Assembly (NCBI GenBank): GCA_016271365.2
Contig: JADMNL010000028.1
Span: forward strand, 96,069,501-96,133,500
Length of the DNA: 64,000 nt
Origin: Neoceratodus forsteri
Lineage: Eukaryota > Chordata > Ceratodontiformes > Ceratodontidae
Reading direction: 5' to 3'
Made by a program: the position numbers and the translations under genes. This document shows, piece after piece, positions 50,645 through 62,569 of the stretch. Each line of letters starts with the position of its first letter. Within the stretch, counting starts at the first letter, position 1. The notes below the pieces were generated by a model. The model saw only the letters and a list, made by a program, of their open reading frames with translations. It made no database searches and had not been told where the DNA came from.

Positions 50645-51600
50645 ACATTTGAACTGTTAGAGCTAGAAATGTATTTTTTTAATGAAAATGTGGAATCAGA
50701 TCAACATTATTACAACATACCATACACTTTCGATGTATCAATACACTGAAAAAATCCATTTACAATACTAATACATGAATAATGCATTTCCACTATATTG
50801 AGGTGATTTACATACTAATGGATGTAATTGCTGTTCTTGCTAAGTTGGCACCTGAATGCAAGCAATCTGGCTGGCAGCACCAGTGGGATGTATACAACTG
50901 TATGCAACTATCCCGCTAGTGCTTACAGTCAATCCGCTTGCATTCCGATGCTGATTAAGCAGGAACAGGGAACGCATGTGTTAGTATGTCAATTGCCCCA
51001 TTGGTAAAAAATAAGTACTTTCAGTATATCCATTTAAGTGAAATATACAATATTGATATACAAGTAATACGCTTACACTATACAGTATCAGCAGAAAGGC
51101 TTTTTGAAATTGAGACAGTTTCTAAACATTTTCAGAGTGTGGCTTACTAATTAGTGGTATTGAATACATTTTTATATTGTGTACTCCTATTGCCATTTAA
51201 ATAGTAGAAATGTAATTACATATAAAGAAAGATTTATATCTTAAACAACAGAGGAGACTAATGGTTAGGGATGAGTGAACTTAGCAGAGTTCTGCGTCCT
51301 GGAAATTTTCATGAAAAATCCAAAGATGAAACAACATGATGTATAGAGTAGGATGAGACTCTTAGTTTCAGAAAAAAAGAGCACAAGGGAGACATTAGGG
51401 GATGCCCAGTAAACATCCACAAGTGCAGCAAACAAAGAAATACATCACCTTGAAATGGCACCATTGTTAGGGTGCAAAATGTTGGTCTAGGGTGGGGTGC
51501 ACTTGCTTGCTCACCAGCCTCTGAAGCCTTGCACTCAATAAATACTGCAGTTATGCACCAAATCTTTTTCCCAGCTTTCATATGTATGTTGGAACAGATC
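50645..51600. other. No recognisable gene or repeat
   Basis: A/T-rich. No motif or repeat identified. Confidence 0.4.
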
Positions 51601-51604
51601 AAGA

Positions 51605-51705
51605 AGCAGATGGTTTGATACCTTTTATTGGACCAACGTAGATGTTACAAAAAGAAAACAGTGCCTAAACTTTAGTGCTAACCAAGTCCTTCCTCGGAAG
51701 CGTAT
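51605..51705 (-). repeat. Conserved repeat tail (TTGGTCCAATAAAAG type), reversed
   Basis: GATACCTTTTATTGGACCAA is the reverse complement of the 24220-24240 tail. AACCAAGTCCTTCCTCGG at the far end corresponds to the GAAGGGACCTG side. Confidence 0.55.
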
Positions 51706-51964
51706 CTATGTCGTATCTATGTGTCTATGTTGGAGCAATTGATAGATTGTGTCCAGAGAGCATATGGGGTAAGTGCTGGTTAATTTGTTTGTTGGACTGT
51801 AGTATGAGACTCAAGTGTAAAAAAAGGTGTGGCGCTGCTGTGGATTATGAGCTCAGGGAGCAGGGCGCTCAGGGTTCAGAGGGAGGGTAGAGGAGTTTAT
51901 TCTGCAGCAGGAGGAGGAGTCTGTAGAAGAAAACAGCCTTACTGACTGAGGTCTTGGGTTTGGG

Positions 51965-52984
51965 GTGGTGGGCAGGTGGAAAGAGGTTAAACTTATCAGA
52001 GTTTTCTCCCCAGTGTTATTTGCTATTTTTCTTGAACCTTTGGCAGTAGTGATCCGCCAGAATAAGAATATAGAGGGGGTTCTAACGGGGACCATAGAAC
52101 ATAAAATAGCATTATACGCTGATGACTTCATATTCTTTTTGAGAAACCTAGAAGTCTCCCTGCTGCACCTGCTCCGGGTCCTCAACTCATTTGGAGCAGT
52201 ATCTGGATACCGAATCAACTATAGCAAATCGGAGGCATTGATCTTATGTGGAATATGCCCTCCAGACTTCAAGAGAACCTTCCCATTCACATGGGCAAAA
52301 CAAAACCAGATCAGGTATCTTGGAGTGCAGGTGACCACAAAGTTATCCAGGTTATTTGCCATCAATTATAACTGGTTATGGAATGATATGCAGAAGGACA
52401 TGGCTAGGTGGTCACTGCTCCCACTGACCTTGGCTGGCAGAATAGACTCAGTGAAAATGAATCTACTTCCAAGATTTTTGTTCCTTTTTTCCTCCCTGCC
52501 TATCCAGATCCCTAAAAATTTTTGGCAGGAAGCAAACTCAGGTATCATTAGATATATCTTGGGGGGGGGTAGACCTAGGATTGGACAATCAACACTTCAG
52601 AAACCTAATTCATTGGGAGGCCTGGGTTTGCCCAACTTGAAGGCCTATTATTTAGCTGCCCAGATGGGAGCGATGACCACTTGGGTGAAACAATGTTTAG
52701 ACTCGGGGTGGTATGGGACAGAGAATGGTGGAGACTGTCCAATTCCCCTATTTGCTCTCCCAAGCCTGAGCCTCTCGAGAAAGTTCATAAATCAAATTAA
52801 TAACCCATGGATGCAACATACCATGGAGATTATCCAACTAACTAGATATAAAATGGGAGGGGGGAAAGGCACATTAGGCCCTCTGTCACTTATTAGAGAC
52901 ACACACCAGACTACTTATCCCCAAGGACAGATCCAGGGTATGAGAGATGGGAGAGGGGCAGAATTACCAGATTTGCACAGTTAA
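51965..52984 (+). CDS. L1-clade RT palm/thumb fragment
   Basis: 339 codons. Motif B-adjacent V-F-S-P-V-L-F-A-I-F-L-E-P-L-A is followed by catalytic A-L-Y-A-D-D-F-I-F-F-L. Then come S-G-Y-R-I-N-Y-S-K-S-E-A, I-R-Y-L-G-V-Q-V, W-S-L-L-P-L-T-L-A-G-R-I-D and L-G-G-L-G-L-P-N-L-K-A-Y-Y-L-A-A-Q. This is the standard succession after the active site in L1 ORF2. The Met start is internal. The frame closes at 52984 and the protein continues in a shifted frame. Confidence 0.87.
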   Translation: MVGRWKEVKLIRVFSPVLFAIFLEPLAVVIRQNKNIEGVLTGTIEHKIALYADDFIFFLRNLEVSLLHLLRVLNSFGAVSGYRINYSKSEALILCGICPPDFKRTFPFTWAKQNQIRYLGVQVTTKLSRLFAINYNWLWNDMQKDMARWSLLPLTLAGRIDSVKMNLLPRFLFLFSSLPIQIPKNFWQEANSGIIRYILGGGRPRIGQSTLQKPNSLGGLGLPNLKAYYLAAQMGAMTTWVKQCLDSGWYGTENGGDCPIPLFALPSLSLSRKFINQINNPWMQHTMEIIQLTRYKMGGGKGTLGPLSLIRDTHQTTYPQGQIQGMRDGRGAELPDLHS

Positions 52985-53334
52985 TGGAGAATGGGATTCT
53001 TATGTCCTTTCAACAGATCCAGACCAGGTTCAAAATTCCTAGATCTGAATTTTTTAGATATCTACAGATAAGGCATTGTCTGAACATGCCGGGCTACTTA
53101 TCTTTGGTGAGTAGGCAAAAGAATGCATGGGAGGATTTTATATATCATACAGCGAAAATAAATCTAAAAGGGAAGTGTATCTCAGACTTTTATCCTTGCC
53201 TGAGCTCAGAAGAGACTATCCCACTAGAAAGTATTAAAGAGGCCTGGCATAGAGAGGGAGTAAACCCAATACCAGAAGATATCTGGAGAAGACATATCTC
53301 CTTGGGTTGGAGGGTAACCTCCTCGCCGAATTGA
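52984..53334 (+). pseudogene. L1-clade ORF2, continuation (frame 2)
   Basis: 116 codons starting one base over the stop of the previous frame. It reads F-Q-Q-I-Q-T-R-F-K-I-P-R-S-E-F-F-R-Y-L-Q-I, characteristic of the L1 region after the thumb. It ends at R-V-T-S-S-P-N followed by a stop. The remaining ORF2 resumes near 53345. Confidence 0.8.
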
Positions 53335-53344
53335 CGAGAATTCT

Positions 53345-53808
53345 ACTGGAAGATCCTAGTCAGGTTTTTCTATACCCCAAAAGTCACAAAGCATTTCCAA
53401 AGATCCAGTTTGGATAAATATTGGAGGGACTGTGGCTCAGTAGGGTCTCATCTGCATGTCTTTTGGGATTGCCCGGGTATCCGAGGGTTTTGGGAGGAGG
53501 TGAGAACTGCAACCAATACAATAATGAAAGTGAATATACCCAGAGACATGACTGAATGGGTGCTAGGCTTAGCTACAGTTTTGCAGCTCCCAACCCCACA
53601 GAGAAAGCTAACCCAAATCTTTATGGTAGCAACACTATTGGAGTGGTGTGGTAGAGTGGACTCCATTTGTGAGATGGAATGTCTTACAGCGAGGTTAGGT
53701 CTCCGAGAAGAGAAATTTATGGAGGTATGGAACCCCCTGGCTGCTTCGGAATTCAGGCCCCAGCCTGGTAGTAGAAGGCCTTCAGGAAAGAAGGGAGGGA
53801 GAAAATAG
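53345..53808 (+). pseudogene. L1-clade ORF2 C-terminus
   Basis: Encodes Y-W-R-D-C-G-S-V-G-S-H-L-H-V-F-W-D-C-P, the L1-type C-x-H-x-x-W-x-C-P cysteine block. L-G-L-A-T-V-L-Q-L-P-T-P-Q-R-K and a basic end follow. The stop at 53806-53808 may be the original ORF2 stop. Confidence 0.8.
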
Positions 53809-54479
53809 GATAGACTAGTTTTTAATAGGCTATGGGTAAAGCAAAAATGGATGTCCCCTCCTCCCCTTATGCCTAATGGGATCCCCCCGCTCCGTCGCCA
53901 CCCTCCTTTCTAAACCCCCCATCCCCCAAAGAAAATATCCCTCGTAAATAACTTAAAAAAGGGGATCAAAATAATGAATACAATTTATCTGTGTGAATGG
54001 TCCCCTATTGTTTGTTTGTCCCCTCTCTCTAATCTGGGTAGAACAGTTTGTTGTCTTACTGTTATGTTTTTTTTCTCTCTCCCTTTTGTTTCCTTATCAA
54101 TTGTTGAAAGGAGGTTAAGTTATGAAAATAGAGTTTGTAATGAGTTGAACAACTATTTCATATTGCACTATGTATAAGTCCTGAAGGATCAATTACATTC
54201 AAGACTAGATGCCTGATGACATCCGGTATCTGGTCCTAGATAATGGATTATGTAAAAAAGTATGTATGGAGGATCCAGAAAGCTATAAATTGGATAGCTG
54301 TGCATGTGTAACATAGATATTAGATTATGTCTATGCTTGTCCCTCATTTTTTTTTATATGGACTGTATTTCAAACTCTTGAATAAAGATGAGTTGAAAAA
54401 AAAAAGAAATACTTAACTTTCTGAAGCTCATTACTCCATTTTTTTTCTTCGTGTTTCTGTCTCCAGTCTCTCTGGTGGC

Positions 54480-54690
54480 CTCCTTCGACATTGACCGACA
54501 CTACGGCGAATACAGCGCCAGGTCACTTTAGTGTTGGCGCTTGACCCAGGCACTGTATTCTGGGGGAGGTCTTGCACCCCCCTCTCCTAATCAGCTCTGA
54601 CTCGGAGTTGATTACTTTTAGTGGGGGAGTGCAGGGGTGACTTGGAAACCATATGCTGACTGCTAAAAAGCGGTCAACATGATGATTTCA
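54480..54690. mobile_element. Degenerate foldback element
   Basis: ACATTGACCG near 54489 pairs with CGGTCAACATG near 54669. CTTGCACCCCCCTCTCCTAA (about 54570) pairs imperfectly with the GGGGGAGTGCAGGGG block near 54625. Confidence 0.5.
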
Positions 54691-54698
54691 CTGTCCAG

Positions 54699-55214
54699 AT
54701 GTTTGACAGATGTTTGTCAATGACCGGTCATAAACCCCTGGCAGCAACCCCAACCCCAACACTCACCTTACCAGAGGCTTACCTCATCTCCTTTTATCAC
54801 CATGGGTGGATGGGTGCCTCGTTAGGTGCTGCAATGCTTGCAAGGTGCCGCCATCATCTCACTGCTGGAGGTTTTGTTCCTTCAAGTTTTCTTCCCCTTT
54901 GTACCCCAACTGGCATGCTTGCACTGTGTGAAGATGTAATGATGCCACAGTGCCCACAGCTGGCCAACCAGGTAAGTGACCACTGCCATGCCACCCAGTC
55001 TCTGTTAGGTGGCAGGCACGCAGTGGTACATGCTGTCCTCCCTTCCCAGAGAAGGAGAGCCATCTCTAGATGCTCAACCCTGCTTCCCACAGCTGGCCCT
55101 GAGCAGCCCTGGTCCATTTCAGAACCCAAGTTGCCAGCATGGTGGCAGGTGAGGCTCACAGCACTTCAGCCCTCCACATCGATAGGCCAACCTTATTACT
55201 CAGTTTTTAAATAA
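54699..55214 (+). other. 171-codon open frame, unrecognised
   Basis: It is open from ATG 54699 and rich in Ala, Leu, Thr, Cys and His. I recognise no domain, membrane segment or signal peptide. It starts inside the right edge of the preceding foldback, so it may be chance in GC-rich repeat sequence. Confidence 0.2.
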
Positions 55215-55244
55215 AACTCAGGTAAGCTATTGTATAATCACTAT

Positions 55245-55378
55245 AAAGCACTCCAGGTTGTGTGTAATTGTGGGATAACAGCATTTCTTGGGGGTGTAAG
55301 CACTCATCATTCCCTCGTGCCTCACTTCCCAAGATGTGCTATTATCTTAGAATAATGCACACCGTGGCATGCCTTATT
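55245..55378. mobile_element. Foldback/MITE-like element F
   Basis: GGATAACAGCATTTCTTGGG (near 55273) is inverted as CCCAAGATGTGCTATTATC (near 55330). Outer parts (GCACTCCAGG/CCACGGTGTG, AAGCAC/GTGCCT) are also partly complementary. Confidence 0.6.
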
Positions 55379-55384
55379 TTTGTA

Positions 55385-55600
55385 TTTCTTTTTTTTTAGT
55401 TGTTTAACCAGGAGTAGCACACTAAGCTGAAAGCTTTTTTACAGGTGCGACCTGGGAGCACAGGGAAGTTAAGTGTCTTGCTCAGGGTCACACAGTATGC
55501 AAGTGGAAGCTGTGGGATTCAAACCAAGGTCTGGTCTGCTGGATGTCACCAGATTTGCAGCGCAGACCCTTAAACCACTGCACTATACTGCCTTAATTTT
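55385..55600 (-). mobile_element. tRNA-derived SINE family T
   Basis: Reversed, it ends with a poly-A stretch (T run at 55390-55397) and starts GGCAGTATAGTGCAGTGG. The insertion GTCTGCTGGATGTCACCA near 55532 is private to this copy. Confidence 0.85.
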
Positions 55601-55604
55601 GCTT

Positions 55605-57420
55605 AATTTGGAAATGAAAGAGGCACAGCGAGAGAGGCACCAACTCTTCTGGGAGGAAAGAGACAGGTTTAAGTATGAATGAGCAGGGTTGGCACAGGGA
55701 GGACAGTTTAGGGCAAACCTGATCTTTTGCTCCTGCTACTGCCTCCTGCTCCACCCTCACTCCTGGGTTTAACTTGCGTGTGATAGCTTGCCCTCTCCTC
55801 TACTGGCTCCCACCACCCTATGCTGCGTTAGTCACACTAATACTATTGATCACCCATTTAACCATTGGACCCCCCTGTACCCCCTATTACTACCACCCCT
55901 ACCTTCCCAGAGTTTCTTCTCCGACAACTCTTCATCTTTCCAGCCCCGCCCCTACATTCTAGTCCTCTATTCCATCTTTTCCCCTCCTGCTGTCCGTCTT
56001 GGCTCTACCTTAATGCCTGGCTGACAGCCTACTCTACGATGCACTCTTCTGCACTATCTCTGGGACTGTATGGTCCTTACCCCCCCTTCTTTCCTCCACC
56101 ACTCCCCCCCCCCCCCGAATTCTATGACAAAGCCTATTTCATATGGCTGCTAACTGCTGTTAAATTTTTGGACTTGCAATCGCTTAGCTTTTTTTAGGTT
56201 TGGTCTTTGTTGTACCCTGGTTCATTTTGGTTATGAGTATTCACAACTGTTGGGCATGGTTTGTTAAAGTTGACCTATTTCTCTTCTCTGTTGTCATCAG
56301 ATGTGAGCATGCATCCTTGCAATGTTTTTACCTCTGTATTGTCCTACCATCTGCTACTTTGGAACCTTTCAAAAAGAGCACCGTGCTCACAGGTTTTTTC
56401 TGAACTACAAAATAAAAAAAAATAAAAAAAACAACAGAATGAGTGTGGGGGGCAATCTAAGCAGGCTACGGTGGACCATTCTTGGCTCACAGGCAGAAGT
56501 GCTATCAACTGATCCACTGACACTGCTAAACTGTTCAAAGTGGGCTTTTAGTTTATTTGTGAAATTTTCCGTCATGTACTGGTAGTTTTCTTGAGTACTG
56601 GTGATGCATGTTTTCCTTGTGATGATGGAGCCACATGTTAGAATATACAGCATGAAACTCCCCTTCTCCAGAGATATGGTCGTCATCATCATCATTGCGT
56701 CATTAGCTTTCAGAAGGCTGACTGTTGAATGGTGCACCAGCATAGAAGTCACCCTTGTGAGGCAGAAGTGGGATGGGATTTTGTGAGCAAAGCTCTCTTG
56801 CTCTCTTTTTCTCTTTCTTTCACTCTCTAACTCTGTAACACACATCTGAGAATGGCATGGTGAGATAAGAAAGGGCAGAGAATCCCAACAGAATGGCTGA
56901 GTACAGCATCCTTTTCCCCACCTCTTCATAAAGCAACCAATACTGCATGGCTTGTAGGATAGTGTTTTATACCATACAGCTTCTACACAAATAATGAAAT
57001 GAAATAAAAGTGTAACCATTTCCCTCCTGTGACATATCGCTGGCCAGATCCATCTGCAGCATTAGACATTGACAGCTGTCTGTCATAACATGTATTCACA
57101 GTGAATGCAGTGAACAGAGGATGAAAAGCATGCGTTACCTGCATGTCCCTGCATTCCAATCCACACACCCCTGTTGAAGTTAGATGGCAGCCTGTTTTGT
57201 TAGCCTTAACGCAGATGGAGGTAGGCTGAACACAGAGCCATCTGCAGCGAGTGATATAAGTATTCTTTCTGAAGTGCTCACTCAGAATAATTGTATTATT
57301 GTAATGCTGTATCAAACCAAGATAAAACAGGGGCCGCAATCCAGTCTCATGATGACCAAATGGTAAGTGCACTAGAATGGAATATGGGTTGAAATGATGC
57401 CTTCAATATGCTGCTATTTT
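55605..57420. other. No recognised element; one 204-codon minus frame
   Basis: 56405-57019 on the minus strand is open for 204 codons, with K-A-H-F-E-Q-F and a run of four Met. Its C-terminus is only a translated T/A-rich run (L-F-F-L-F-F-F). I cannot assign it. C runs occur at 56106-56115. Confidence 0.3.
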
Positions 57421-57424
57421 CAAC

Positions 57425-57662
57425 CTATTTATGTGTTTATTTATGAGTTGTTTACCCAAGATAGCCTAGCTGAGATGCAACATCTTGTTTCCAGCGGGGT
57501 CCTGCTGCTACCCATTTCCACAGCTGCCTAGACTGGAGCACTAGGAGGTTAAGCGACTTGCCCAAGGTCACCCAGTGAATATTTGCTATGCTTAGGTTTG
57601 AACCTGTGATTCTCCCAGTTCCCAAGCCATAGCTCTAACCACTAGACCACACAGCCTCCTTA
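57425..57662 (-). mobile_element. tRNA-derived SINE, second family
   Basis: Reversed: GGAGGCTGTGTGGTCTAGTG (A box TGGTCTAGTGG), CACAGGTTCAAACC (B box), GTGACCTTGGGCAAGTCGC, and an ATAAATAAACACATAAATA tail. The A-box region resembles tRNA-Glu. Confidence 0.75.
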
Positions 57663-58070
57663 CCCTGTACTGTATCTCAAAGTGCTTTACAAAGATATAG
57701 GTTATGTGTGACAACTGTAAACACTATATAATTACTGACTGCACACAATTACACACCAAAATCAATACCTTGCTTTTAGTTACACCCCCCCAATTACACA
57801 CCTAAGTATGTAGTAGAGAATTGCCTTGCTCTTGCACACATCAAATGCAACTCATAATGGCAGCACAAAAATATCTACTGCCATTTCCTGTAAACTCCAG
57901 TGCTACCTGCTCTCTATACCAGTAATTATATTTAAAAAAAACCCATAAGCAACAATACATTCTGTTGCCAAATGCCCATACATTACTCTCTATACATGTC
58001 ACTTAATTGCCAGGTTAAAAAGAAATACATTATATAGGTTTCCAGGCAGAAACATGGAAAATGGCCTGCT

Positions 58071-58103
58071 ATTCATATATATATTCTCTCTCTCTCTCTC
58101 TCT
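58071..58103. repeat. (TC)n microsatellite
   Basis: About 22 bp of alternating TC after a short AT run. Confidence 0.9.
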
Positions 58104-58214
58104 CGTTAGCCAGGAGAGCACACTGAGTGTACAGCTCATTTCCAGGGGGATCTAGGAGGAGAGGAGGGATGCAAGAATAACTGGTAAGGTATAACACAGA
58201 AGAAATAAAAAACA

Positions 58215-58280
58215 TTATTACAGGTTTTGTTTGTTCAACCAGGAAAAAGCTCCATTGACTCATGCTCATTAATCAGTAGT
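58215..58280 (-). repeat. LINE tail-like segment
   Basis: GTTTGTTCAACCAGGAAAAAGC with CATTGACTCATGCTCATTAA resembles the ends of the tail families. A similar segment with TTTATTTATTTATT and CACCAGGAAAAAAAAC is at 58470-58560. Confidence 0.4.
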
Positions 58281-58578
58281 GTAGCATAGTAAGTGATACA
58301 AAGTACTACATGGTGACTTTACAAATAGCAGAGTAGTAGGCACATAAGAAAGAACAGGTAATAATAGTGTAAGGTACAAAAGTGGAACTACATCAGTTGA
58401 GATACAAAATAATTAAATAAATTTAGTGAAAAGTGCATTTAACACTGCAGTGGGTTTCTAATAACAGTTTATTTATTTTTATTTATTTATTAATTAAATC
58501 ATTTCACCAGGAAAAAAAACATACTGAGCTCGAATTGCTCATTTCCAGATGTGTCCTGGGGGGAAGGGAGATGGTGTG

Positions 58579-58580
58579 TG

Positions 58581-58614
<34 letters not shown>
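58579..58614. repeat. (TA)n microsatellite adjoining the LTR
   Basis: Alternating TA directly left of the LTR. The right flank (60238-60260) is also TA-rich, so it was probably one array split by the LTR. Confidence 0.9.
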
Positions 58615-58618
<4 letters not shown>

Positions 58619-60237
58619 ACCCACCTGCAAATGGGGGTTCCCAAAAGACTTCCAGGAGCTTGCTTGAATGCTCCAAGCCTGAATGGTGTTTGGCGTTTAA
58701 GCCATTTATCAGTGAGTGTTTTAGAACCTCTGGTACTGTCTCTTTAAGAGCTGTCTGCTTGCAGACATAATTAGATTATGGGGGAACTGTGTGTTTCTTT
58801 GATTGAGTACCACTCAAGCTGCTGCCAATTCACTCCATTTTGCAGTCACTAGGGAGTGCAAAGGGAACCTATCTGAAAGATGTAACTGTTTGCAGAAACC
58901 ATTTAGAGTGATAATGAAATTACAGTTTGTCTAACCTGCTTTCTTTGCAGTCAGAACAGTGTCTGCCTAGTTCCCCATTCTGGTTTTGAACTGCTGAACT
59001 GGACCAATCAGTGTGGCGTAAGCTAGCTCTAAAATGGTGCCTTGGGCCGAATCAGAACTTGGACTCATAATCTGAGCCAGCCACAAGAGGATTGTATGGG
59101 CAGTGACTCTGGGAGATGTAGTTTAGACTTCAGTGCCTTTTGGACCAACAGCAGCAGTCTATTGTGAGTGACAGCCAATCCAGTCAAGAACTGGGAGGAA
59201 CTCAAAGGAAGTGCCGGTTTTGTCGGTTGGAGTTTCAGTTGAGCTTTGGCAGTGAAGAAGGAAGGGCCCTGTGCTTTTTCAGTCTGCAGTTTTAGTCAAA
59301 AACGTGTGTAAGGCCCAGAGTTCGGTCTGCAACGCTGTAACTGCTTGTTAGGACTGAATCCGTCCTGTGAAAAGAAATCAAAGGATCTCTGAAGAGTAGA
59401 AACCAGGCTCACCCTGTAGAAGACTGAGAAATTATTGAATTGCACTCGGTCTGTCAGGAACTGAATCTGCTGTGTTCTCCCGGTATTGTGCAGTAATTGC
59501 AATCGGGATAGAGAAGCAGCCTGCCTGGTATAGTACTCTCTATTTTTTACCATATAAATGTGTGAAGAGTCACTTGGAGCTCAAGAGTAGCCCTGCTGAT
59601 ATTGAAGGACCCTATCTTATTTGGAGGTCGTGAGTACTAATTCAGGGTCGCTCCCTGTTGAATTGCCACATTAAATCCAAATGGAATTACTGTACTGCTG
59701 ACTGTTTAATTTTCCTTTTCTCTGTGTGAAAGGGCCCCTACCAGCTGCCACGGTTTGGACTAGCCACTAGGGCTTGGGTACCCAGGGACAGTAACTGATA
59801 GGGATAGACCTGTGCACAGAGCCATAGGTAGATTATTAGAGTGATAAGCTAATTAACCTGATTTCCCCTGTCCTTGTTATATCCCCTAAATAAATCAGAG
59901 TTGCTTGTTTCAGCAAAGTTATACTGCCTGAGGTATTTGTCTATGTTAAAGTACTGTACTGTGATTGTTGACTGTATCTCATTTCACAGGAGGTCCCAGT
60001 GCGGAACCAGTCCTGGGGTAAGTGTATACTGTGAAGGTAATTCTGATATATTGTGTGGGCCACTAGTGGAAGAAAGAGGTTGCAGTGTCCCAGAGGGCTG
60101 TGACCAAGTTAGTTTAACTATTGCAAACCCTGACCTCTGGGTGGAGGCACCCGCCATTGGATCCAGGCCCCTCAACCTGTTAGTGGCAAATCAGGCAGGG
60201 GTAGTAGCCCCTGGGATAGCGCCATCTAGGGGTTACA
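58615..60237 (+). mobile_element. Solo LTR, about 1.6 kb, plus orientation
   Basis: Canonical ends TGTAACCC and GGGGTTACA sit inside a TA array (TATATA on both sides). A polyadenylation signal is visible as CTAAATAAATCAG near 59886, followed by a G/T-rich zone. It is the same family as the reversed LTR at 29596-32675. No gag, pol or env remains, so it is a recombination product. It belongs to an endogenous-retrovirus or Gypsy-like family. Which one cannot be said from an LTR. Confidence 0.78.
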
Positions 60238-60394
60238 TATATATAGATATATGTATAGTAGCACAAATGTAAACATACAGAGAGAACATATTGGATATAA
60301 TATACAGAATTCAGCAGAAAAAATAAAATGGAAACAAACAATATATAGTCGTAGCGGATAGGAAGCTGTGTACCTACAATATACAGGGAGGCAA

Positions 60395-60515
60395 CACAAT
60401 AAGTGCAACAAACAATGTCAGCAGTTAGGTATATACAATAAGTGCAATATACAATGGCAGCAGTTATTTATATACAATAAGTGCAATATACAATGGCAGC
60501 AGTTAAGTACCTGGG
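60395..60515. repeat. 39 bp tandem repeat, 3 copies
   Basis: ACAATAAGTGCAA at about 60396, 60435 and 60474, each followed by a TACAATGGCAGCAGTTA-type segment. Confidence 0.88.
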
Positions 60516-60599
60516 GACTAAAAAGGAGAGGTAGAATATGCCTTATAATACAAGTGAGAAAGTGAACAGAGAGCGAATAATTAGCCGGTAAGGAAAGCT

Positions 60600-61745
60600 A
60601 TAAGGGGGGAATTGGAGCAGGGAGAAAGAAGAAAGTATGCAAGTGCATAGAGGAAGGAGCAGAAAGACAGGGGAGGTGACAGATGTACTGTATCACAGAC
60701 AACGGGAGAAGGTGAAGAAGAAGCAAGGCCAGGCACATTAAAGATAGTGGCAGGAGGGGGAGGTGTGGGAGCAGAGAAGAGAAATAAGGAAGGGTATAGA
60801 GGGAGCAGAGTGAATGTTTAAGGGGAGAGAATTCCAGAGTGTAGGAAAGCGTAAGGAGAAGGCAGATTGGCCAGTGAGAGTTTTAAGGGAAGGGAGCTTG
60901 AGGGAGCGAAACCCAGAGTTTCGAAGGGAGTAAGAGGAGGGGGTGGAGGGAGAAAGTAGGGAGTCGAGATAAGGGGGTTAAGAGGATAGACAGAATTTTG
61001 GGTTGAATGAGGCACAGTGGGACAGACGGTGATCCTCCAGGGAAGGGAGGGAAAGAGCAGCGTGGAGAGTACAGTGGTGGGTGCGGGTAGGGCAGTTGAG
61101 AGCAAAGTGGCAAAAGGAGTGGAAGACAGGATCCGGTATAGCCAGGGTAGACTTAGGGGCAGCACCATAGAATGTGTGAAATGTAGCATTCTGAGAGATT
61201 GTAGGCTGACCAATGAGCTTAGCTGAAATAAGGATCGTAGTTCATTCCAAAATTTAGGGGCAAGCCAGGTAAAGGCCATCTTACCATATTTGGATGCATG
61301 CCATGGGACCTCTAGGAGAATGAGGTTACAAGTTCTCAGATTATGAAGACTAGAGGTCTGAAAAGAATGAGATATAAGAACGTACATCACTTCTGAGTGC
61401 CTTTTAAGTCCATATAAACAGTGTTTTTAGCCTTCTGGAGGCAAGAGATGTTCCACCCAATGGAGATATAGAGGTTACAGTGATGGGGGTCTAGCAGGGA
61501 GCCCAGTGATGAAATGTAGCATGCTGTGATATGGGACATCTAATTTTGCAAGGTGCATGACAGCAGCACCTCTGTACCCCAGATCACCCTTGTCAAGGAA
61601 TGCATAAAAGTGGCATTAATTAACCTTTTCATGCTCCTGTAGGGAAGTTCAGTTTTTTTTCTGAAATAAAAACCTAGCCTTGGATGCAGTTTTTCACAAA
61701 GGTGATTAATGTGGATACTGAAGGAGACAAATTTGTACAAGTCCG
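60600..61745 (-). mobile_element. Jockey-superfamily LINE fragment, RT C-terminus and 3' UTR
   Basis: 61740-61540 (minus) encodes F-S-I-H-I-N-H-L-C-E-K-L-H-P-R-L-G-F-Y and R-S-M-K-R-L-I-N-A-T-F-M. 61390-61240 encodes L-I-L-L-E-V-P-W-H-A-S-K-Y-G-K-M-A-F and A-P-K-F-W-N-E-L-R. Between them is a ~150 bp stretch with shifted frames. The 39 bp repeats and purine-rich stretch to its left look like its 3' UTR, shared with the insert at 5125-5688. Confidence 0.7.
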
Positions 61746-61749
61746 TACT

Positions 61750-62565
61750 TAAAGTATGTTATGCTTAGTACGCTAGTGCTGACAAATTAGATCCTATCTT
61801 CCTCGGAGCAGCCTGTTTCTGTCTCGGAAGGGCAGCTCCAGGGCTTGGTTGACCAATGGTGGTGTGGGCACTGTAGTGGCACCAACAGGTTGATGATGAT
61901 GATGATGAAGAAGAAAATAGTCACATACAGAACAAATGCTGCAGACACACATAACAGCACTGCACACTAAAATTGGCTAAATAAATTAGAGATGGTTATA
62001 TCATCAGTATGACATTTTTTTTATTCTCTTGACCAACCATTTACAAAAGGAATATGCAATATTTGGTACACCAACAAGAAAATATTAAAGTACTGTCTGA
62101 AAGAGCTTATATAAACATAGGGCTTGTGTTAAAGTGGTAAAAAGCATTTTCATGAGTAAAAAAGCTATTTTTTATAGTTTCATTGCCATTGAATGTGTTA
62201 TAATAGATTATGTTAAAGAGCCGCTGATGCTTCCAGGAGAACTTTGAAAAACATAATATTTGGATACAGTTCGGCTTATATTTCATATTAGTTCTGTATT
62301 TGTCCTCTCTATTGGGGTGTTGAGGAGCAGGTGCCACTCTGGGGTGAAATAGGGCCTAGGGAGAAGCCGGACATGTTTAGTCCCCATACCGAGGGTTCCC
62401 ACCAGACTGAGTGGGCAGGCAACCAGCAGGCCAGAAACCTCTGCTAGTCTCCTTCGGGTGGTGCTGTGCAATGCAAGATTGACTGTCAACAAAACTGCAA
62501 TTATAGTGGGCTTGATTTCCTCAATTGATTTCGCTTGATGTAGCATTTAAGACATCAGCTGCCAG
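61750..62565. other. No recognised element; an 87-codon minus frame
   Basis: There is a (GAT)n run near 61888. The minus frame 62283-62546 (T-R-R-R-L-A-E-V-S-G-L-L) resembles no domain I can name. Confidence 0.35.
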
Positions 62566-62569
62566 AAGG

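Larger units (their letters stand above)
51965..54410 (+). mobile_element. L1/Tx1-clade LINE, 3' half
   Basis: Contains the RT palm to C-terminus in three successive frames (51965-52984, 52984-53334, 53410-53808). A ~600 bp 3' UTR follows, ending in TTGAATAAAGATGAGTTG plus poly-A (54391-54410). The RT type (V-L-F-A-I-F-L-E-P-L-A, Y-A-D-D) is that of the L1 lineage, unlike the Jockey-type LINEs elsewhere in the window. 5' truncation is near 51960. Confidence 0.85.

Noticed and set aside
56405..57019. 204-codon minus-strand frame as a possible gene
   Set aside because: No domain is recognised, it includes a Met run from a CAT repeat, and the C-terminus is a translated A/T-rich run. It is kept only as an unassigned open frame.
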